From contig NZ_AP022871.1 in assembly GCF_011764565.1 (NCBI RefSeq), positions 8,494,320 to 8,558,319 on the forward strand: DNA of 64,000 bases. Reading direction: 5' to 3'. The notes beneath the pieces are model-generated. The model was not told the origin of the DNA. It saw nothing but the letters and a program-made list of their open reading frames with translations, and did no database searches. Positions 37,893 to 48,110 of this stretch are shown one piece after another (position 1 is the stretch's first letter; each line of letters opens with the position of its first letter). This stretch comes from Phytohabitans suffuscus. Its GTDB lineage: Bacteria; Actinomycetota; Actinomycetes; Mycobacteriales; Micromonosporaceae. Position numbers and translations under genes: made by a program.

Positions 37893-39278
37893 ATGAGAAG
37901 ACAGCTCATCGCCGCCGGCGTCGCACTCGTCGCCGCCGCGGCATCCGTCCTGATGTTCGTGCGGCCGGCGGACGCCGCCGTGGGCCTGCACATCAGCGGC
38001 ACGAACATCGTCGAGGCGAACGGGCAGCGGTTCGTCATGCGGGGGGTCAACCACCCGCACGTCTGGTTCACCGGCCAGACGAGCTCGTTCGCGAACATCA
38101 AGGCGCTCGGCGCCAACACGGTGCGCGTTGTGCTGGGCAGCGGCAAGCGTTGGGGTCCCTCCACCGATGTCGCCGACGTCGTCAACCTGTGCAAGCAGAA
38201 CCGCATGATCTGCGTCCTGGAGGTGCACGACACCACCGGGTACGGCGAGGAGGGCGCGGCCGCCAGCCTCGACGAGGCGGTCAACTACTGGATCAGCCAG
38301 AAGAGCGCGCTGGTCGGCCAGGAGAACTACGTCGTCATCAACATCGGCAACGAGCCGATCGGCAACACCAACGCGGGACAGTGGACCGCCGCGACCGTCG
38401 CCGCCATCCAGAAGATGCGCACCAACGGCTTCGAGCACGTGCTGATGGTGGACGCGCCGAACTGGGGCCAGGACTGGCAGTACACGATGCGGGACAACGC
38501 GCAGACCGTCCTGAACGCCGACAGCCAGCGCAACACCGTGCTCTCCATCCACATGTACGCGGTGTTCAACACGGCCGCGAGCATCACCGACTACCTCAAC
38601 CGCTTCCAGGCCAACGGGTGGCCGCTGGTGGTCGGCGAGTTCGGGTGGCGGTTCAACTCGGGCGAGGTGGACCACGACACGATCCTGGCCGAGGCGCAGG
38701 CCCGCGGCATCGGCTACCTCGGCTGGTCGTGGAGCGGCAACACCGACCCGATCCTCGACATGGCCACCAACTTCGACCCCGGCCAGCTCACCACGTGGGG
38801 CCAGCGGATCTTCAACGGCGCGAACGGCATCCGGGCGACCGCGCGCGAGGCGACGATCTTCGGCGGCACCACCCCGCCGGTGACCACACCACCCGTCACG
38901 ACGCCGCCCGTCACCACCCCGCCCGTCACCACGCCACCGGTCACCACGCCGCCCGTCACGACTCCCCCGCCGGGCACGCGGGCGTGTACGGCCGCGTACT
39001 CGGTCATGGGCCAGTGGCCGGGCGGCTTCCAGGGCGACGTGCGGGTCACCGCCGGCAGCGGCGCGATCAGCGGCTGGACCGTCACGCTCACGTTCCCGGA
39101 CGGCCAGCGTGTCACCCAGGTCTGGAACGCGACGGTGACCACCAGCGGCGCCACCGCGACCGCCCGCAACGTCAGCTACAACGGCAGCCTCGGCGCGGGA
39201 GCCAGCACGAACTTCGGCTTCCTCGGCTCGTGGACCGGCGGCAACGGCGCTCCCACGCTGTCCTGCTCCGCGACCTGA
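37893..39278 (+). CDS. Secreted GH5 beta-mannanase with CBM2 cellulose-binding domain
   Basis: A 461-residue extracellular enzyme. A signal peptide (about 1-29, cleavage after ADA) precedes a GH5 subfamily 8-like catalytic domain: HISGTNIVEANGQRFVMRGVNHPH, acid/base Glu154 in INIGNEP and nucleophile Glu249 in VVGEFGW. The order and wording resemble Streptomyces endo-1,4-beta-mannanase. A TTPPV tandem linker follows at 38870-38970, then a family 2 carbohydrate-binding module (CTAAYSVMGQWPGGFQ, with terminal cysteines forming the usual disulfide). The enzyme likely cleaves mannan in plant matter while bound to cellulose. Strong terminator follows. Confidence 0.92.
   Translation: MRRQLIAAGVALVAAAASVLMFVRPADAAVGLHISGTNIVEANGQRFVMRGVNHPHVWFTGQTSSFANIKALGANTVRVVLGSGKRWGPSTDVADVVNLCKQNRMICVLEVHDTTGYGEEGAAASLDEAVNYWISQKSALVGQENYVVINIGNEPIGNTNAGQWTAATVAAIQKMRTNGFEHVLMVDAPNWGQDWQYTMRDNAQTVLNADSQRNTVLSIHMYAVFNTAASITDYLNRFQANGWPLVVGEFGWRFNSGEVDHDTILAEAQARGIGYLGWSWSGNTDPILDMATNFDPGQLTTWGQRIFNGANGIRATAREATIFGGTTPPVTTPPVTTPPVTTPPVTTPPVTTPPVTTPPPGTRACTAAYSVMGQWPGGFQGDVRVTAGSGAISGWTVTLTFPDGQRVTQVWNATVTTSGATATARNVSYNGSLGAGASTNFGFLGSWTGGNGAPTLSCSAT
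38870..38970 (+). repeat. In-gene tandem repeat encoding the TTPPV linker
   Basis: About seven 15-base units (ACCACGCCACCGGTC-like) with third-position variation, encoding the Pro/Thr hinge between the catalytic domain and CBM2. Confidence 0.85.
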
Positions 39279-39290
39279 CCCGGGCCTGAG

Positions 39291-39320
39291 CGCGGCGGGC
39301 GCCACCGGGCGCCCGCCGCG
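39291..39320 (+). terminator. Terminator hairpin after the mannanase
   Basis: A perfect 13-base stem (CGCGGCGGGCGCC at 39291-39303 with 39308-39320) and a 4-base loop, 13 bases after the stop. Confidence 0.85.
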
Positions 39321-39371
39321 TGCCTGGTCAACCCGGCCTCGGCCCGAGCGCGGCCGGCCTAGTCTGGACGC

Positions 39372-39926
39372 ATGGCCGCCTGGCGGGAGCGCTACTACGA
39401 CTACAGCACCCGGTTGTACCGGCCGGACCGGCTCGCGGCGCCGCTGAGCTGGATCGGCGACGAACGGGTGGCGATCGGCAGCCTGCCGCTCGCCGCCGCC
39501 CTCCCCGCCCTGCCCGCGCAGGGCGTCACGCACGTGGTCAACTGCCGGTCCCGGGCGCAGATCTGGCTGTCCCAGGACCTGGCCGCCGAGCGCCGCGTCT
39601 TCGGGCCGGGCCGGGTGGTGCACGTGCCGCTGCTCGACTTCGGCCAGTACCAGCGCCCGCGGCTGTGGTCGGCCGCCGCCCACTTCACCGCCGGCGTGCT
39701 CGACGGCGACCCGCGGGCGCGCGTGCTCATCCACTGCCACCAGGGCCGCCGCCGCTCGGTGATGCTGACGTACGCGGTCCTGCGCCTGCGCGGCCACTCG
39801 GCCGCCGGCGCCACCGAGCTGATCACCGACCACCGCGCCGAGGCGATCATGGTCGAGGCGTACTCCCGCAGCGTCGAGGGCTGGCTCGCGGCCGGCGGCC
39901 TCCCGCTCGGCACGGTCCGCGTCTAG
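39372..39926 (+). CDS. Dual-specificity / tyrosine phosphatase-family protein
   Basis: A 184-residue protein. The cysteine phosphatase loop is HCHQGRRRSVMLTYAVL near residue 121, matching HCxxGxxRS. The general-acid aspartate may be in LLDFGQYQRP near residue 91. WIGDERVAIGSLPLAAALPAL is the usual DSP-type beginning, where the substrate-facing strand precedes a QGVTHVVNCRS element. Bacterial members dephosphorylate proteins or small phosphates; the substrate is unknown. It appears monocistronic, between two hairpins. Confidence 0.85.
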   Translation: MAAWRERYYDYSTRLYRPDRLAAPLSWIGDERVAIGSLPLAAALPALPAQGVTHVVNCRSRAQIWLSQDLAAERRVFGPGRVVHVPLLDFGQYQRPRLWSAAAHFTAGVLDGDPRARVLIHCHQGRRRSVMLTYAVLRLRGHSAAGATELITDHRAEAIMVEAYSRSVEGWLAAGGLPLGTVRV

Positions 39927-39948
39927 CGCCCGCGCGCGGCGCGGGCGC
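39926..39948 (+). terminator. Terminator hairpin after the phosphatase gene
   Basis: GCGCCCGCGC (39926-39935) pairs perfectly with 39939-39948 across three bases and begins at the last base of the stop codon. Confidence 0.7.
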
Positions 39949-39985
39949 CTGGCCCCCGGCGGCCGCCAGGCGGTACGGTGACGCC

Positions 39986-40075
39986 GTGATCCCGCGCAGC
40001 GCCTTCCGCCAGTGGGTCACACCTGACCTCCCGCTCTACGGCAACGACCACGAGCGCGGCGACTTCGCTCCCTGA
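39986..40075 (+). CDS. Possible 29-residue peptide
   Basis: GTG-started VIPRSAFRQWVTPDLPLYGN plus DHERGDFAP, in a gap between the phosphatase and the MFS gene. The composition is not that of a GC-rich shadow frame, but no family is known and the ribosome-binding site is weak. It could be a gene remnant. Confidence 0.25.
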   Translation: MIPRSAFRQWVTPDLPLYGNDHERGDFAP

Positions 40076-40131
40076 GACCCGGGCCGCACCCCAAGCCCTG
40101 TCGGTCCCATAGCTCCCGGGAGTCTCAAGTC

Positions 40132-41310
40132 ATGTCCGATTCGGGCGTGCTCACCGTGCTGCGCGCCGCCCAGGTGGCCCGCGTGCTCGCCGCAAGTACG
40201 GTCGGCCGCATCCCGCTCGCGTCCTCGCCGGTCGCGCTGCTGCTCTTCGCCCGCGAGCGCTGGTCGATCGGCGTCGCCGGGCTGCTCGTCGCCGCGTACA
40301 CGATCGGGCTGGCCGCCGGCGGCCCGATGCTCGCCCGGGTCGCCGACCGGTGGCGCCAGCCGCCGGTGATGCTGGCCGGGGTCACCGTCTCGACCGCCGG
40401 CTTCCTCGCCCTCGCCGCCGGCGACCCCCCGCTCGGCCTCGCGGTGCCGGCCGCGCTGCTGGCCGGGGCGGGCGCGCCGCCGTTCGAGTCGGGCCTGCGG
40501 GTGCTCTGGCGCGACCTGCTGCCCGAGTCGCGGGTGCACACCGCGTACTCGCTGGACATCGCCGTCCAGGAGCTGATCTTCATCGTCGGCCCGCTGGTCT
40601 CGGTCGCGGCGATCGGCGCGGGCGGCCCGGCCGCCGGCCTGTACGCGACCGCCGCGCTGCAACTGGCCGGCACGGCCTGGTTCGTCTCCGCGCCCGCGGT
40701 GCGCCGCTGGCGCGGTGCCGCCGCCGAACGGCACTGGGCCGGCCCGCTCCGCTCCACCCCGCTACGACTGCTGCTGGTCGCGATCGTGCTGGTCGGCGCC
40801 GGCGTCGGCTCGCTGCCGGTCGCGGTGACCCGGCTGGCCGAGGAGGCCGGCGACCGCTCGTGGGCCGGCTGGCTGCTCGCCGCCCAGGCGACCGGCGCGC
40901 TCGCCGGCGGCCTGCTCAACACCAGGGTCAAGCTCCCCGAACGGCACGCCCCGTGGATCGCCGCCGCCCTCGCGGCCGGGTACCTGCCGCTGACGCTGGC
41001 CGCCTCGCCGCCGGTGATGCTGCCGCTCGCGGTGCTCAGCGGGCTGGCGCTGCCGGCACTGCTGACCGCCACGTTCGTCACCGTCGACCGGATCGCGCCC
41101 AGCGGCACGGCGGCCGAGGCGTTCGCGTGGGTGGCCACCGCGTTCACCAGCGGCGCGGCCCTGGGCGCCGCGCTCGACGGCGCGATCCTGGACGGCACGG
41201 CGGGCGTCGCGGCCGGCTTCGTGCTGGCACCGATCGTGATCGCGGCCAGCGCCGTCCTCTACCGCCTGCTCGCCCACCGCCTCCCCACCAGCACCCCGAC
41301 ACCCGCCTAG
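40132..41310 (+). CDS. MFS transporter
   Basis: A 392-residue membrane protein with about twelve predicted helices. The loop between helices 2 and 3 reads GGPMLARVADRWRQPPVM, an MFS motif A variant (G-x-x-x-D-R). Two six-helix halves are separated by a basic loop (RRWRGAAAERHW). Substrate unknown; the closest architecture is of drug/sugar efflux proteins of actinomycetes. It stands alone with repeat copy F downstream. Confidence 0.85.
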   Translation: MSDSGVLTVLRAAQVARVLAASTVGRIPLASSPVALLLFARERWSIGVAGLLVAAYTIGLAAGGPMLARVADRWRQPPVMLAGVTVSTAGFLALAAGDPPLGLAVPAALLAGAGAPPFESGLRVLWRDLLPESRVHTAYSLDIAVQELIFIVGPLVSVAAIGAGGPAAGLYATAALQLAGTAWFVSAPAVRRWRGAAAERHWAGPLRSTPLRLLLVAIVLVGAGVGSLPVAVTRLAEEAGDRSWAGWLLAAQATGALAGGLLNTRVKLPERHAPWIAAALAAGYLPLTLAASPPVMLPLAVLSGLALPALLTATFVTVDRIAPSGTAAEAFAWVATAFTSGAALGAALDGAILDGTAGVAAGFVLAPIVIAASAVLYRLLAHRLPTSTPTPA

Positions 41311-41357
41311 ACGACCACCTCCCGGCGCCCCGCCGCCCGACGGGCGGGCGGGGTCGG

Positions 41358-41429
41358 GTCGGGTGACGCGCGGGGTGAGGCCGCGGGAGCAACGGTCCGG
41401 ACCACCGCGGACGTCGCGGTAGCCCGAAT
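41358..41429 (+). repeat. Palindrome-centred intergenic repeat (copy F)
   Basis: Nearly identical to copy C, with one G/C difference over about 71 bases, although 12 kb away. It lies between two genes in the same direction. Confidence 0.85.
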
Positions 41430-41514
41430 CCCCTCAGCCGAGAGCCGCGTGGGCGAGGGCGGACGGGGGCGAAACCGAGCGCCCCGGCGCCGGAAGCTCT
41501 CTATGGTGGGGGCG

Positions 41515-42273
41515 ATGACTCTCGCCTATGACGTGGCCGGAAGCGGCCCCACCGTGGTCCTGCTGCACTCCACCGTCTGTGACCGGCGCATGTGGGATCC
41601 GCAGGTGCAGCCCCTGGTCGACGCCGGTTTCCGGATGGTGCGCGCCGACTTCCGTGGCTTCGGTGAGACGCCGATGCCGGACCGGCCGTACAGCGACGCG
41701 CAGGACGTGGTCGACCTGCTGGACCGGGTCGGGGCCGAGCGGGTGGCGGTGGTCGCGGCGTCCGGCGGTGGCCGGGTCGGGCAGGAGGTGGCGGCGCGGT
41801 GGCCGGCGCGGGTGACCGCGTTGGTGCTGGTCAGCACCGCGGCGGGCGGGCACGAGCCGGGGGCTGAGCTGCGCGCGTTCGGTGAGCGGGAGGACGCGTT
41901 GCTGGCCGCCGGTGACGTCGAGGCCGCCACCGAGCTCAACCTGTCCACGTGGCTCGGGCCGCACGCGGACGAGGCGACCCGGGCGCGGGTGGGGCGGATG
42001 CAGCGCCACGCGTTCGAGGTGCAGCTCGCCGGTGACGTGGACGTCGAGCCGATCCGGACGGAGTTCGACGTCGCGGACATCACCGCGCCGGCGCTGCTCG
42101 TGTCCGGCGCGCACGACCTGCCCGACTTCGGGCGGATCGCGGCCGACCTGGCCGGCCGGCTGCCGCGCGCCCGGCACGTCACGCTCGACTGGGCCGGGCA
42201 CCTGCCGAGCGTGGAGCGGCCGGAGGTGTTCAACGCGCTGCTGGTCGAGTTCCTGCGGCGCGGCGATGCCTGA
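41515..42273 (+). CDS. Alpha/beta hydrolase
   Basis: From the ATG at 41515 (MTLAYDVAGSGPTVVLLHSTVCDRRMWD), 252 residues. The oxyanion HS/HG block (LLHST), nucleophile elbow VAASGGGRVG near residue 88 and the late histidine in LDWAGHLPSVERPEVFN are present. The elbow reads A-x-S-G-G instead of the usual G-x-S-x-G. The aspartate lies in SGAHDLPDFG. The substrate is unknown; epoxide hydrolase, esterase and lactonase-like members share this form. Its last 8 bases overlap the next gene. Confidence 0.85.
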   Translation: MTLAYDVAGSGPTVVLLHSTVCDRRMWDPQVQPLVDAGFRMVRADFRGFGETPMPDRPYSDAQDVVDLLDRVGAERVAVVAASGGGRVGQEVAARWPARVTALVLVSTAAGGHEPGAELRAFGEREDALLAAGDVEAATELNLSTWLGPHADEATRARVGRMQRHAFEVQLAGDVDVEPIRTEFDVADITAPALLVSGAHDLPDFGRIAADLAGRLPRARHVTLDWAGHLPSVERPEVFNALLVEFLRRGDA

Positions 42274-43135
42274 GGCGAGCCGGACCGCGGTGCTCGTCTG
42301 CCAGGGGCGGGCGGTGGCGCACGGGCGGATCGCGCCGGGGCGGTTCGCCGACCCGGTGGCGATGTCGCTGCTGCGCGGCGGCGAGCGGGACGCGGTCGAG
42401 GTGGCCCGCGCCGGCACCCCGCCGCAGGGCGTGTCGGCCCGGATCGGGTACGAGTCGCTGACCGCCGTCGCGCGGACGATGGTGCCGCGCACGGTCGCGG
42501 TCGACGACGCGGTGCGCGAGCGGCCCGGCCCGCAGCTGGTGATCCTCGGCGCCGGGCTGGACGGGCGCGCCTTCCGGATGGCCGAGCTGTCCGATGTGGA
42601 CGTGTACGAGGTGGACCACCCCGCCTCCCAGGCGGACAAGCGGGAGCGGGCCGCCGGCCTGCGGCCGGTCGCCGGGTCGCTGCGCTGGGTGCCGGTCGAC
42701 CTCGCCCGCGACGCGCTCGGACCGGCGCTCGCCGCGGCCGGCCACGACGGAACGCTCGCCACGACGTGGGTCTGGGAGGGCGTCGTGCCCTACCTGCGCC
42801 GGGCGGAGGTCGCCGCCACCGTACGCGCGGTCGCCGGCCGGTCGGCGCCGGGCAGCCGGCTGGTCGTCAACTACCAGTCGCCGTCGCTGAAGGCCACGCT
42901 CGGGCTCGGCGTCGCCCGCGCCATGGCCAGGCTCTCCCGCCGGCCGGACCCGACGGCCCGCGAGCCGCGCCGCTCGGCCTGGACCCCGGAGCGGTTTCGG
43001 GCCCTGCTCGCCGCCGGCGGCTGGCGGGTGGCCACCGACGACGACCTGCTCGCGCTCGCCACGCGCCTGCCCAGCCCGACCCGCCACCCGAGCGGCATGC
43101 GCACCGGCCGCGTGGCCGTGGCGGACCTGGCCTAA
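42266..43135 (+). CDS. Class I SAM-dependent methyltransferase (LCMT-like family)
   Basis: A 289-residue protein overlapping the hydrolase stop. QLVILGAGLDGRAFRM near residue 93 is the SAM-binding glycine loop, and VDVYEVDHPASQADKRERA the second acidic block, both typical of the LCMT/TIGR00027 actinobacterial family. TTWVWEGVVPYLRRAEVAATV follows. The family methylates carboxyl or hydroxyl groups, and the substrate here is unknown. Translational coupling suggests that it works with the hydrolase. The convergent glyoxalase gene shares two to three bases at its end. Confidence 0.88.
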   Translation: MPEASRTAVLVCQGRAVAHGRIAPGRFADPVAMSLLRGGERDAVEVARAGTPPQGVSARIGYESLTAVARTMVPRTVAVDDAVRERPGPQLVILGAGLDGRAFRMAELSDVDVYEVDHPASQADKRERAAGLRPVAGSLRWVPVDLARDALGPALAAAGHDGTLATTWVWEGVVPYLRRAEVAATVRAVAGRSAPGSRLVVNYQSPSLKATLGLGVARAMARLSRRPDPTAREPRRSAWTPERFRALLAAGGWRVATDDDLLALATRLPSPTRHPSGMRTGRVAVADLA

Positions 43136-43502
43136 CCGTTCGGCCGGGAGGCGATCGCCTGCAGCGACCAGCTGTTGCCGTCGGGGTCGCGGAAGTAGAC
43201 GAACTCCCCCACGGCTGCGGGTCGACCTCGCTGGCCTCCACCCCCGCGTCGAGCAGCCGCTTACGGGCGGCCCCGGCGTCGGCGACCACGACCTGGATCT
43301 CCTGGGTGCCGGGCGTCTTGCCGGTGATGCCGTCGCCGAGCACGATCGAGCAGGCCGATCCGGGCGGCGTCAGCTGCACGAAACGCAGGCCCTCGCGCAC
43401 CTGGTGGTCGTGGTCGGCGTTGAACCCGACCTTGACGTAGAACTCCTTCGCCCGGTCGACGTCGGTCACCGGGACGGGGATGAGCTCGATCTTCCAGTCC
43501 AT
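43132..43502 (-). CDS. Glyoxalase/bleomycin-resistance (VOC) protein (one frameshift)
   Basis: A VOC-fold protein of 123 residues from MDWKIELIPVPVTDVDRAKEFYV. The frame breaks in the C run 43206-43210. One extra base gives PQPWGEFVYFRDPDGNSWSLQAIASRPNG, with the usual DPDGNxW ending. Metal ligands by position would be in the VPVTD and EFVYF strands. These proteins bind or isomerise small molecules; no substrate is implied by the context. Confidence 0.85.
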
Positions 43503-43851
43503 GATCCCCACCCTAGGGCGGGGGTGTGACATCCGGCGGCCGATCCTCCACCCGCGAAGCCTGTTCCCGGGGTCGGGGTTGCCTCTGTTGAAGGAGCGGC
43601 CGGCGTGGTGCGGGACGCGGACTCTGGGCGAACGATCACCAGCCGCCAGTGCGGCACCAAACGGATCTGACCGCGACCGACGAAACCCCTCTCAGGTCAA
43701 CCCCAGGCACGCGGACGCTGCGCGATCTACCAGCGTGGCAAGCGTTCGCGCGCGTAGGTCCACGTCCATGACCCGCCCAACAAGACGGACAAACCAGACA
43801 GTTTCGGCAGCGAACCTAGCCCTGCCACCGCACGCGCGGCTCGCGGTTGTA

Positions 43852-43899
43852 GATCGTGGTATGAAACGGCCCCCATAGGGGCGGATCCGTACCACGATC
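43852..43899. repeat. Nested inverted repeat
   Basis: GATCGTGGTA (43852-43861) and TACCACGATC (43890-43899) are perfect 10-base arms around an inner CCCC-CATA-GGGG stem. The overall shape is a long, partly paired hairpin on either strand. Confidence 0.7.
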
Positions 43900-44138
43900 C
43901 GCTGAGACCGATCCCCCAGCTCCGACTGGGAGCGGACGAATCGGTAGATAGCGGCCATAGGTACGGGCCACTGTGGACGGACCTCGATCCCAGAAGGTCT
44001 CGGCGGGCTGGGCCACGAAGTGGTCGTGGGAGCACCAACGCGCCCAGCTTCGGAGCGGGCACGCCGGCGCGGGCGGCGCGCCTGGTGTCCAGGGCGTCTG
44101 CGCCGGCCTGGACAGGTTGCGCACGGCGGCGGGATCAG

Positions 44139-44186
44139 CGGTCCGGACCACTGCTCGCGCCACCTCACGCCGCGCGTCACACGAGC
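44139..44186 (-). repeat. Degenerate intergenic repeat (copy G)
   Basis: CGGTCCGGACCACTGCTCGC then CCTCACGCCGCGCGTCAC, in minus orientation and partial. Confidence 0.5.
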
Positions 44187-44220
44187 CAACCCCCGCCCGC
44201 CAGGCGGTCCGACTGCCGTT

Positions 44221-44266
44221 GATCAGGGACTTTACACCGGCCGGCACGCCCACCAAGTCCCTGATC
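44221..44266. repeat. Perfect 12-base inverted repeat
   Basis: GATCAGGGACTT (44221-44232) with AAGTCCCTGATC (44255-44266), separated by 22 bases. It is unrelated to the surrounding repeat family. Confidence 0.7.
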
Positions 44267-44322
44267 GACCCCGCTGGGCCGGGGCGCGAAGGCTGGCGTC
44301 GCGAAGCGACGCGGCTGGGGTT

Positions 44323-44388
44323 CGCGACGCGGAGGGTGGGGCCGCGGGAGCAACGGTCCGGACCACGGCGGGCGTCGCGGTAGCTCGC
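44323..44388 (+). repeat. Palindrome-centred intergenic repeat (copy H)
   Basis: GCGACGCGGAGGGTGGGGCC, GCGGGAGCAACGGTCCGGAC, CACGGCGGGCGTCGCGGTAG; diverged at both ends, intact palindrome. Confidence 0.75.
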
Positions 44389-44430
44389 GTCTTCTGGGTT
44401 TGGGTGTTCGTAAGGCTGGGGTTGGGGCTG

Positions 44431-44467
44431 GGGTGGCCCGGCCGGGCGGGCGGCGGCCGGGCCACCC
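44431..44467 (-). terminator. Terminator hairpin after the DUF779 gene
   Basis: A perfect 14-base stem (GGGTGGCCCGGCCG at 44431-44444 with 44454-44467) and a 9-base loop, 6 bases beyond the stop. Confidence 0.85.
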
Positions 44468-44472
44468 AAGGG

Positions 44473-44847
44473 TCAGCCGTCCAGGGCGGCCCGCTCCTCG
44501 GCGCTGAGCAGTCGGGAGCGGATGAGGAAGCGCACGCCCTCGGGTGCTTCGAGGGAGAACCCGCTGCCGCGACCGGGTACGACGTCCACGGTCAGGTGGG
44601 TGTGCCGCCAGCGTTCGAACTGTTCGGCGGACATCCAGAAGGTGACCGGCTCCTCGACGCCGTCGACCTCCAGCCGGGCGAGCAGCACGTCGGAGGAGCC
44701 GGTGCGGAACTCGCCTTCGGGGAAGCACATCGGGCTGCTGCCGTCGCAGCAGCCGCCGGACTGGTGGAACATCAGCGGCCCGTGCGTGCCGCGCAGTGAG
44801 CGGAGCACGCCGGCGGCGGCCGGGGTGATGTCGACGCGGGATGCCAT
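44473..44847 (-). CDS. DUF779 protein, partner of acetaldehyde dehydrogenase
   Basis: A 124-residue protein with the DUF779 signature HQSGGCCDGSSPMCFP near residue 28 and DVLLARL, then FWMSAEQFERWRHTHLTVDVVPGRGSGFSLEAPEG. Cysteines and histidine suggest metal binding. Genes of this family lie next to ExaC/AcoD-type aldehyde dehydrogenases across bacteria. Here it follows the dehydrogenase by 9 bases, so a shared role in aldehyde metabolism is likely. The biochemical role is unknown. Confidence 0.85.
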   Translation of the reverse strand: MASRVDITPAAAGVLRSLRGTHGPLMFHQSGGCCDGSSPMCFPEGEFRTGSSDVLLARLEVDGVEEPVTFWMSAEQFERWRHTHLTVDVVPGRGSGFSLEAPEGVRFLIRSRLLSAEERAALDG

Positions 44848-44856
44848 GAGCGTGGC

Positions 44857-46380
<1,524 letters not shown>

Positions 46381-46457
46381 GGACGACCTCCAGCGAACGG
46401 TCATGCCGGCGTCCGCCGTTGGACCGCCAGCGTGCGCCGACCGTAGGCGGCGGGAGG

Positions 46458-47741
46458 TTACATCAACGTTGCATCGGTGTTGAGGCCGTACTCGGCGCGT
46501 AACTCGGCGACCCGGGTGGCGGCGACCCGCAGGTGCGGCGTGCCCGGCCCGGCGGTACGGGCCAGCCGCTCCCAGGCGGCCAGGTCGTCGAAGCCGGCCC
46601 CGCTCGCCCAGGCGTACACGGTGGACGGATCGGTCGCGGTGAGCACGGCGGAGCGCAGCTCGACCTCCAGCCGGCGGCGCCGCTCGGCGATCGCCGGTGC
46701 GTCCGAGGTGGGCAGCAGCGGACCGGCGTAGGCGCGCACGGCGGCGGCCACGTCGCCCATTTCGAGCGCCCGCGTCACGTCGAGGAAGTCGGCGCCGACC
46801 GGTTCGGCGAGCCGGTACGGCCGGGAGTGCAGCAGCGGCCCGACGAGCCGGCGCAGCCGCAGCAGCTCCACCCGGAGCGTGGCCTGCGCGGCGCCGTCGT
46901 CGTACATGGCGGCGGCGAGCTGCTGCCCGGTCATGCCCTCCGGGTGCGCGGCCAGGATCGCCACCGCCTCGGCGTGCCGCCGGTGCAGCGGGATCTCCCG
47001 CCGGTCGAGCAGCAGCACGCCGTCGGGGCGGCCGAGCACCCGCAGCCGGGCCGCCGGCGGGCGGGCGGCGGGGCCGGCGCGCAGCGTGGCGAGGTGGGCC
47101 TCGGCGACCCGGGCGGCCGCCCGGACCAGGGCGAGGCTGTGCGGGTGGGCGACCGCGTCGCCGCCGGTGACGTCCAGCACGCCGAGGATCCGCCCGGTCG
47201 CCGGGTCGTGGATCGGCGCCGCCGCGCAGGTCCACGCCTGCACCGTGTGGCGGAAGTGCTCGGCGGCGAAGATCTGCACCTCGTGGTCGAGGGCGAGCGC
47301 CGTGCCCGGGGCGTTGGTGCCGGCGTGCGCCTCGTCCCAGAGGGCGCCCTCGACGAAGTTCATCCGGGCGGCCCGGGCCCGCGCGCCGCGGTGCCCCTCC
47401 ACCCACAGCAGCCGGCCGCCGGCGTCCATGACCGCCCACACGTGCTCGCCGTCGTCGGCGGTGCCGCCGACCAGGTCGCGCAGCACCGGCACCACGGCCG
47501 CCAGCGGGTGCCCGGCCCGGTATCCGGCCAGGTCGCCGTCGAGCAGCGTGACCGGCGGGTCGCGGTCGGGGTCGACCCGCGCCGCGGACGAGCGCAGCCA
47601 CGAGTCGGCGACCACCTCGCGGACCGGCGCGGCGGCCGGGTCGAGCGCGCCGGTGGACAGGAACGCCGCGTGCGCGCGGGCGATCTGCCGGGCCCGCCCC
47701 CGCGCGTCGGCGCCGACCGCCGCCAGCCACCGGTCCGCCAT
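46458..47741 (-). CDS. GAF-domain transcriptional regulator of the aldehyde dehydrogenase operon
   Basis: A 427-residue protein from the ATG at 47739-47741 (MADRWLAAVGADARGRARQ). Residues 25-70 hold the DSWLRSSAARVDPD block of AcoR-like proteins, and a GAF domain covers about 80-225 (HVWAVMDAGGRLLWVEG, WTCAAAPIHDPATGRILGVLDVTGG). The AAA+ domain of AcoR is missing. The C-terminal half has a winged-helix-like segment (AVAILAAHPEGMTGQQLAAAMYDD, TLRVELLRLRRLVG). Such proteins control adjacent acetaldehyde dehydrogenase genes; the ligand is inferred to be an aldehyde or alcohol. Confidence 0.82.
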   Translation of the reverse strand: MADRWLAAVGADARGRARQIARAHAAFLSTGALDPAAAPVREVVADSWLRSSAARVDPDRDPPVTLLDGDLAGYRAGHPLAAVVPVLRDLVGGTADDGEHVWAVMDAGGRLLWVEGHRGARARAARMNFVEGALWDEAHAGTNAPGTALALDHEVQIFAAEHFRHTVQAWTCAAAPIHDPATGRILGVLDVTGGDAVAHPHSLALVRAAARVAEAHLATLRAGPAARPPAARLRVLGRPDGVLLLDRREIPLHRRHAEAVAILAAHPEGMTGQQLAAAMYDDGAAQATLRVELLRLRRLVGPLLHSRPYRLAEPVGADFLDVTRALEMGDVAAAVRAYAGPLLPTSDAPAIAERRRRLEVELRSAVLTATDPSTVYAWASGAGFDDLAAWERLARTAGPGTPHLRVAATRVAELRAEYGLNTDATLM

Positions 47742-48110
47742 GCGCTCCACCACCCGTCCGGGCTGTCGCCGGCCCCACCGGCGCGGCGTGGACCGCGCCG
47801 TCCCTCCAGGTAACCCCACACGGTGGCGTTCGGCAACGTGGTCGGGGCGGCGAGGTGGACCCGGACGCCTCACACCGGCCGTACCGCGGTTGTGGGCGCC
47901 CCGTAACGGCCGGTGCCGCGCCCGCGTGACGGCCGTGTAACGCCCGGCTCCTACGGTCGGCGTGCCGGGGCGGCGCGGCGGACCGGCGGCGCGCCGCCAA
48001 GGCGCCCGGCGCACGCCGCGGCACGCCCGGGGCGACCGGAGCGATCGGCGCACGCGGCGGACCGGCGGCGTGCCCGGCGGCGGCGGAGGACGCGTGGAAG
48101 GTGGGGGCCG

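Larger units (their letters stand above)
43503..44472. other. Gene-free, repeat-rich region
   Basis: No credible coding gene is seen in 970 bases on either strand; the open frames lack family resemblance and have inconsistent codon bias. The stretch 43600-43960 is less GC-rich than the neighbours. It contains a long inverted repeat (43852-43899), a second one (44221-44266), intergenic repeat copies G and H, and a terminator. It could be the scar of a lost gene or an insertion hot spot. Confidence 0.55.

Noticed and set aside
38870..38970. CRISPR-like array
   Set aside because: The units are continuous 15-base codon repeats for TTPPV without spacers; it is a protein linker.
43503..44472. Genes from open frames at 43692-44189, 43727-44062 and 43973-44383
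   Set aside because: No conserved motif, conflicting frames and no ribosome-binding sites; the interval is repeat-rich.
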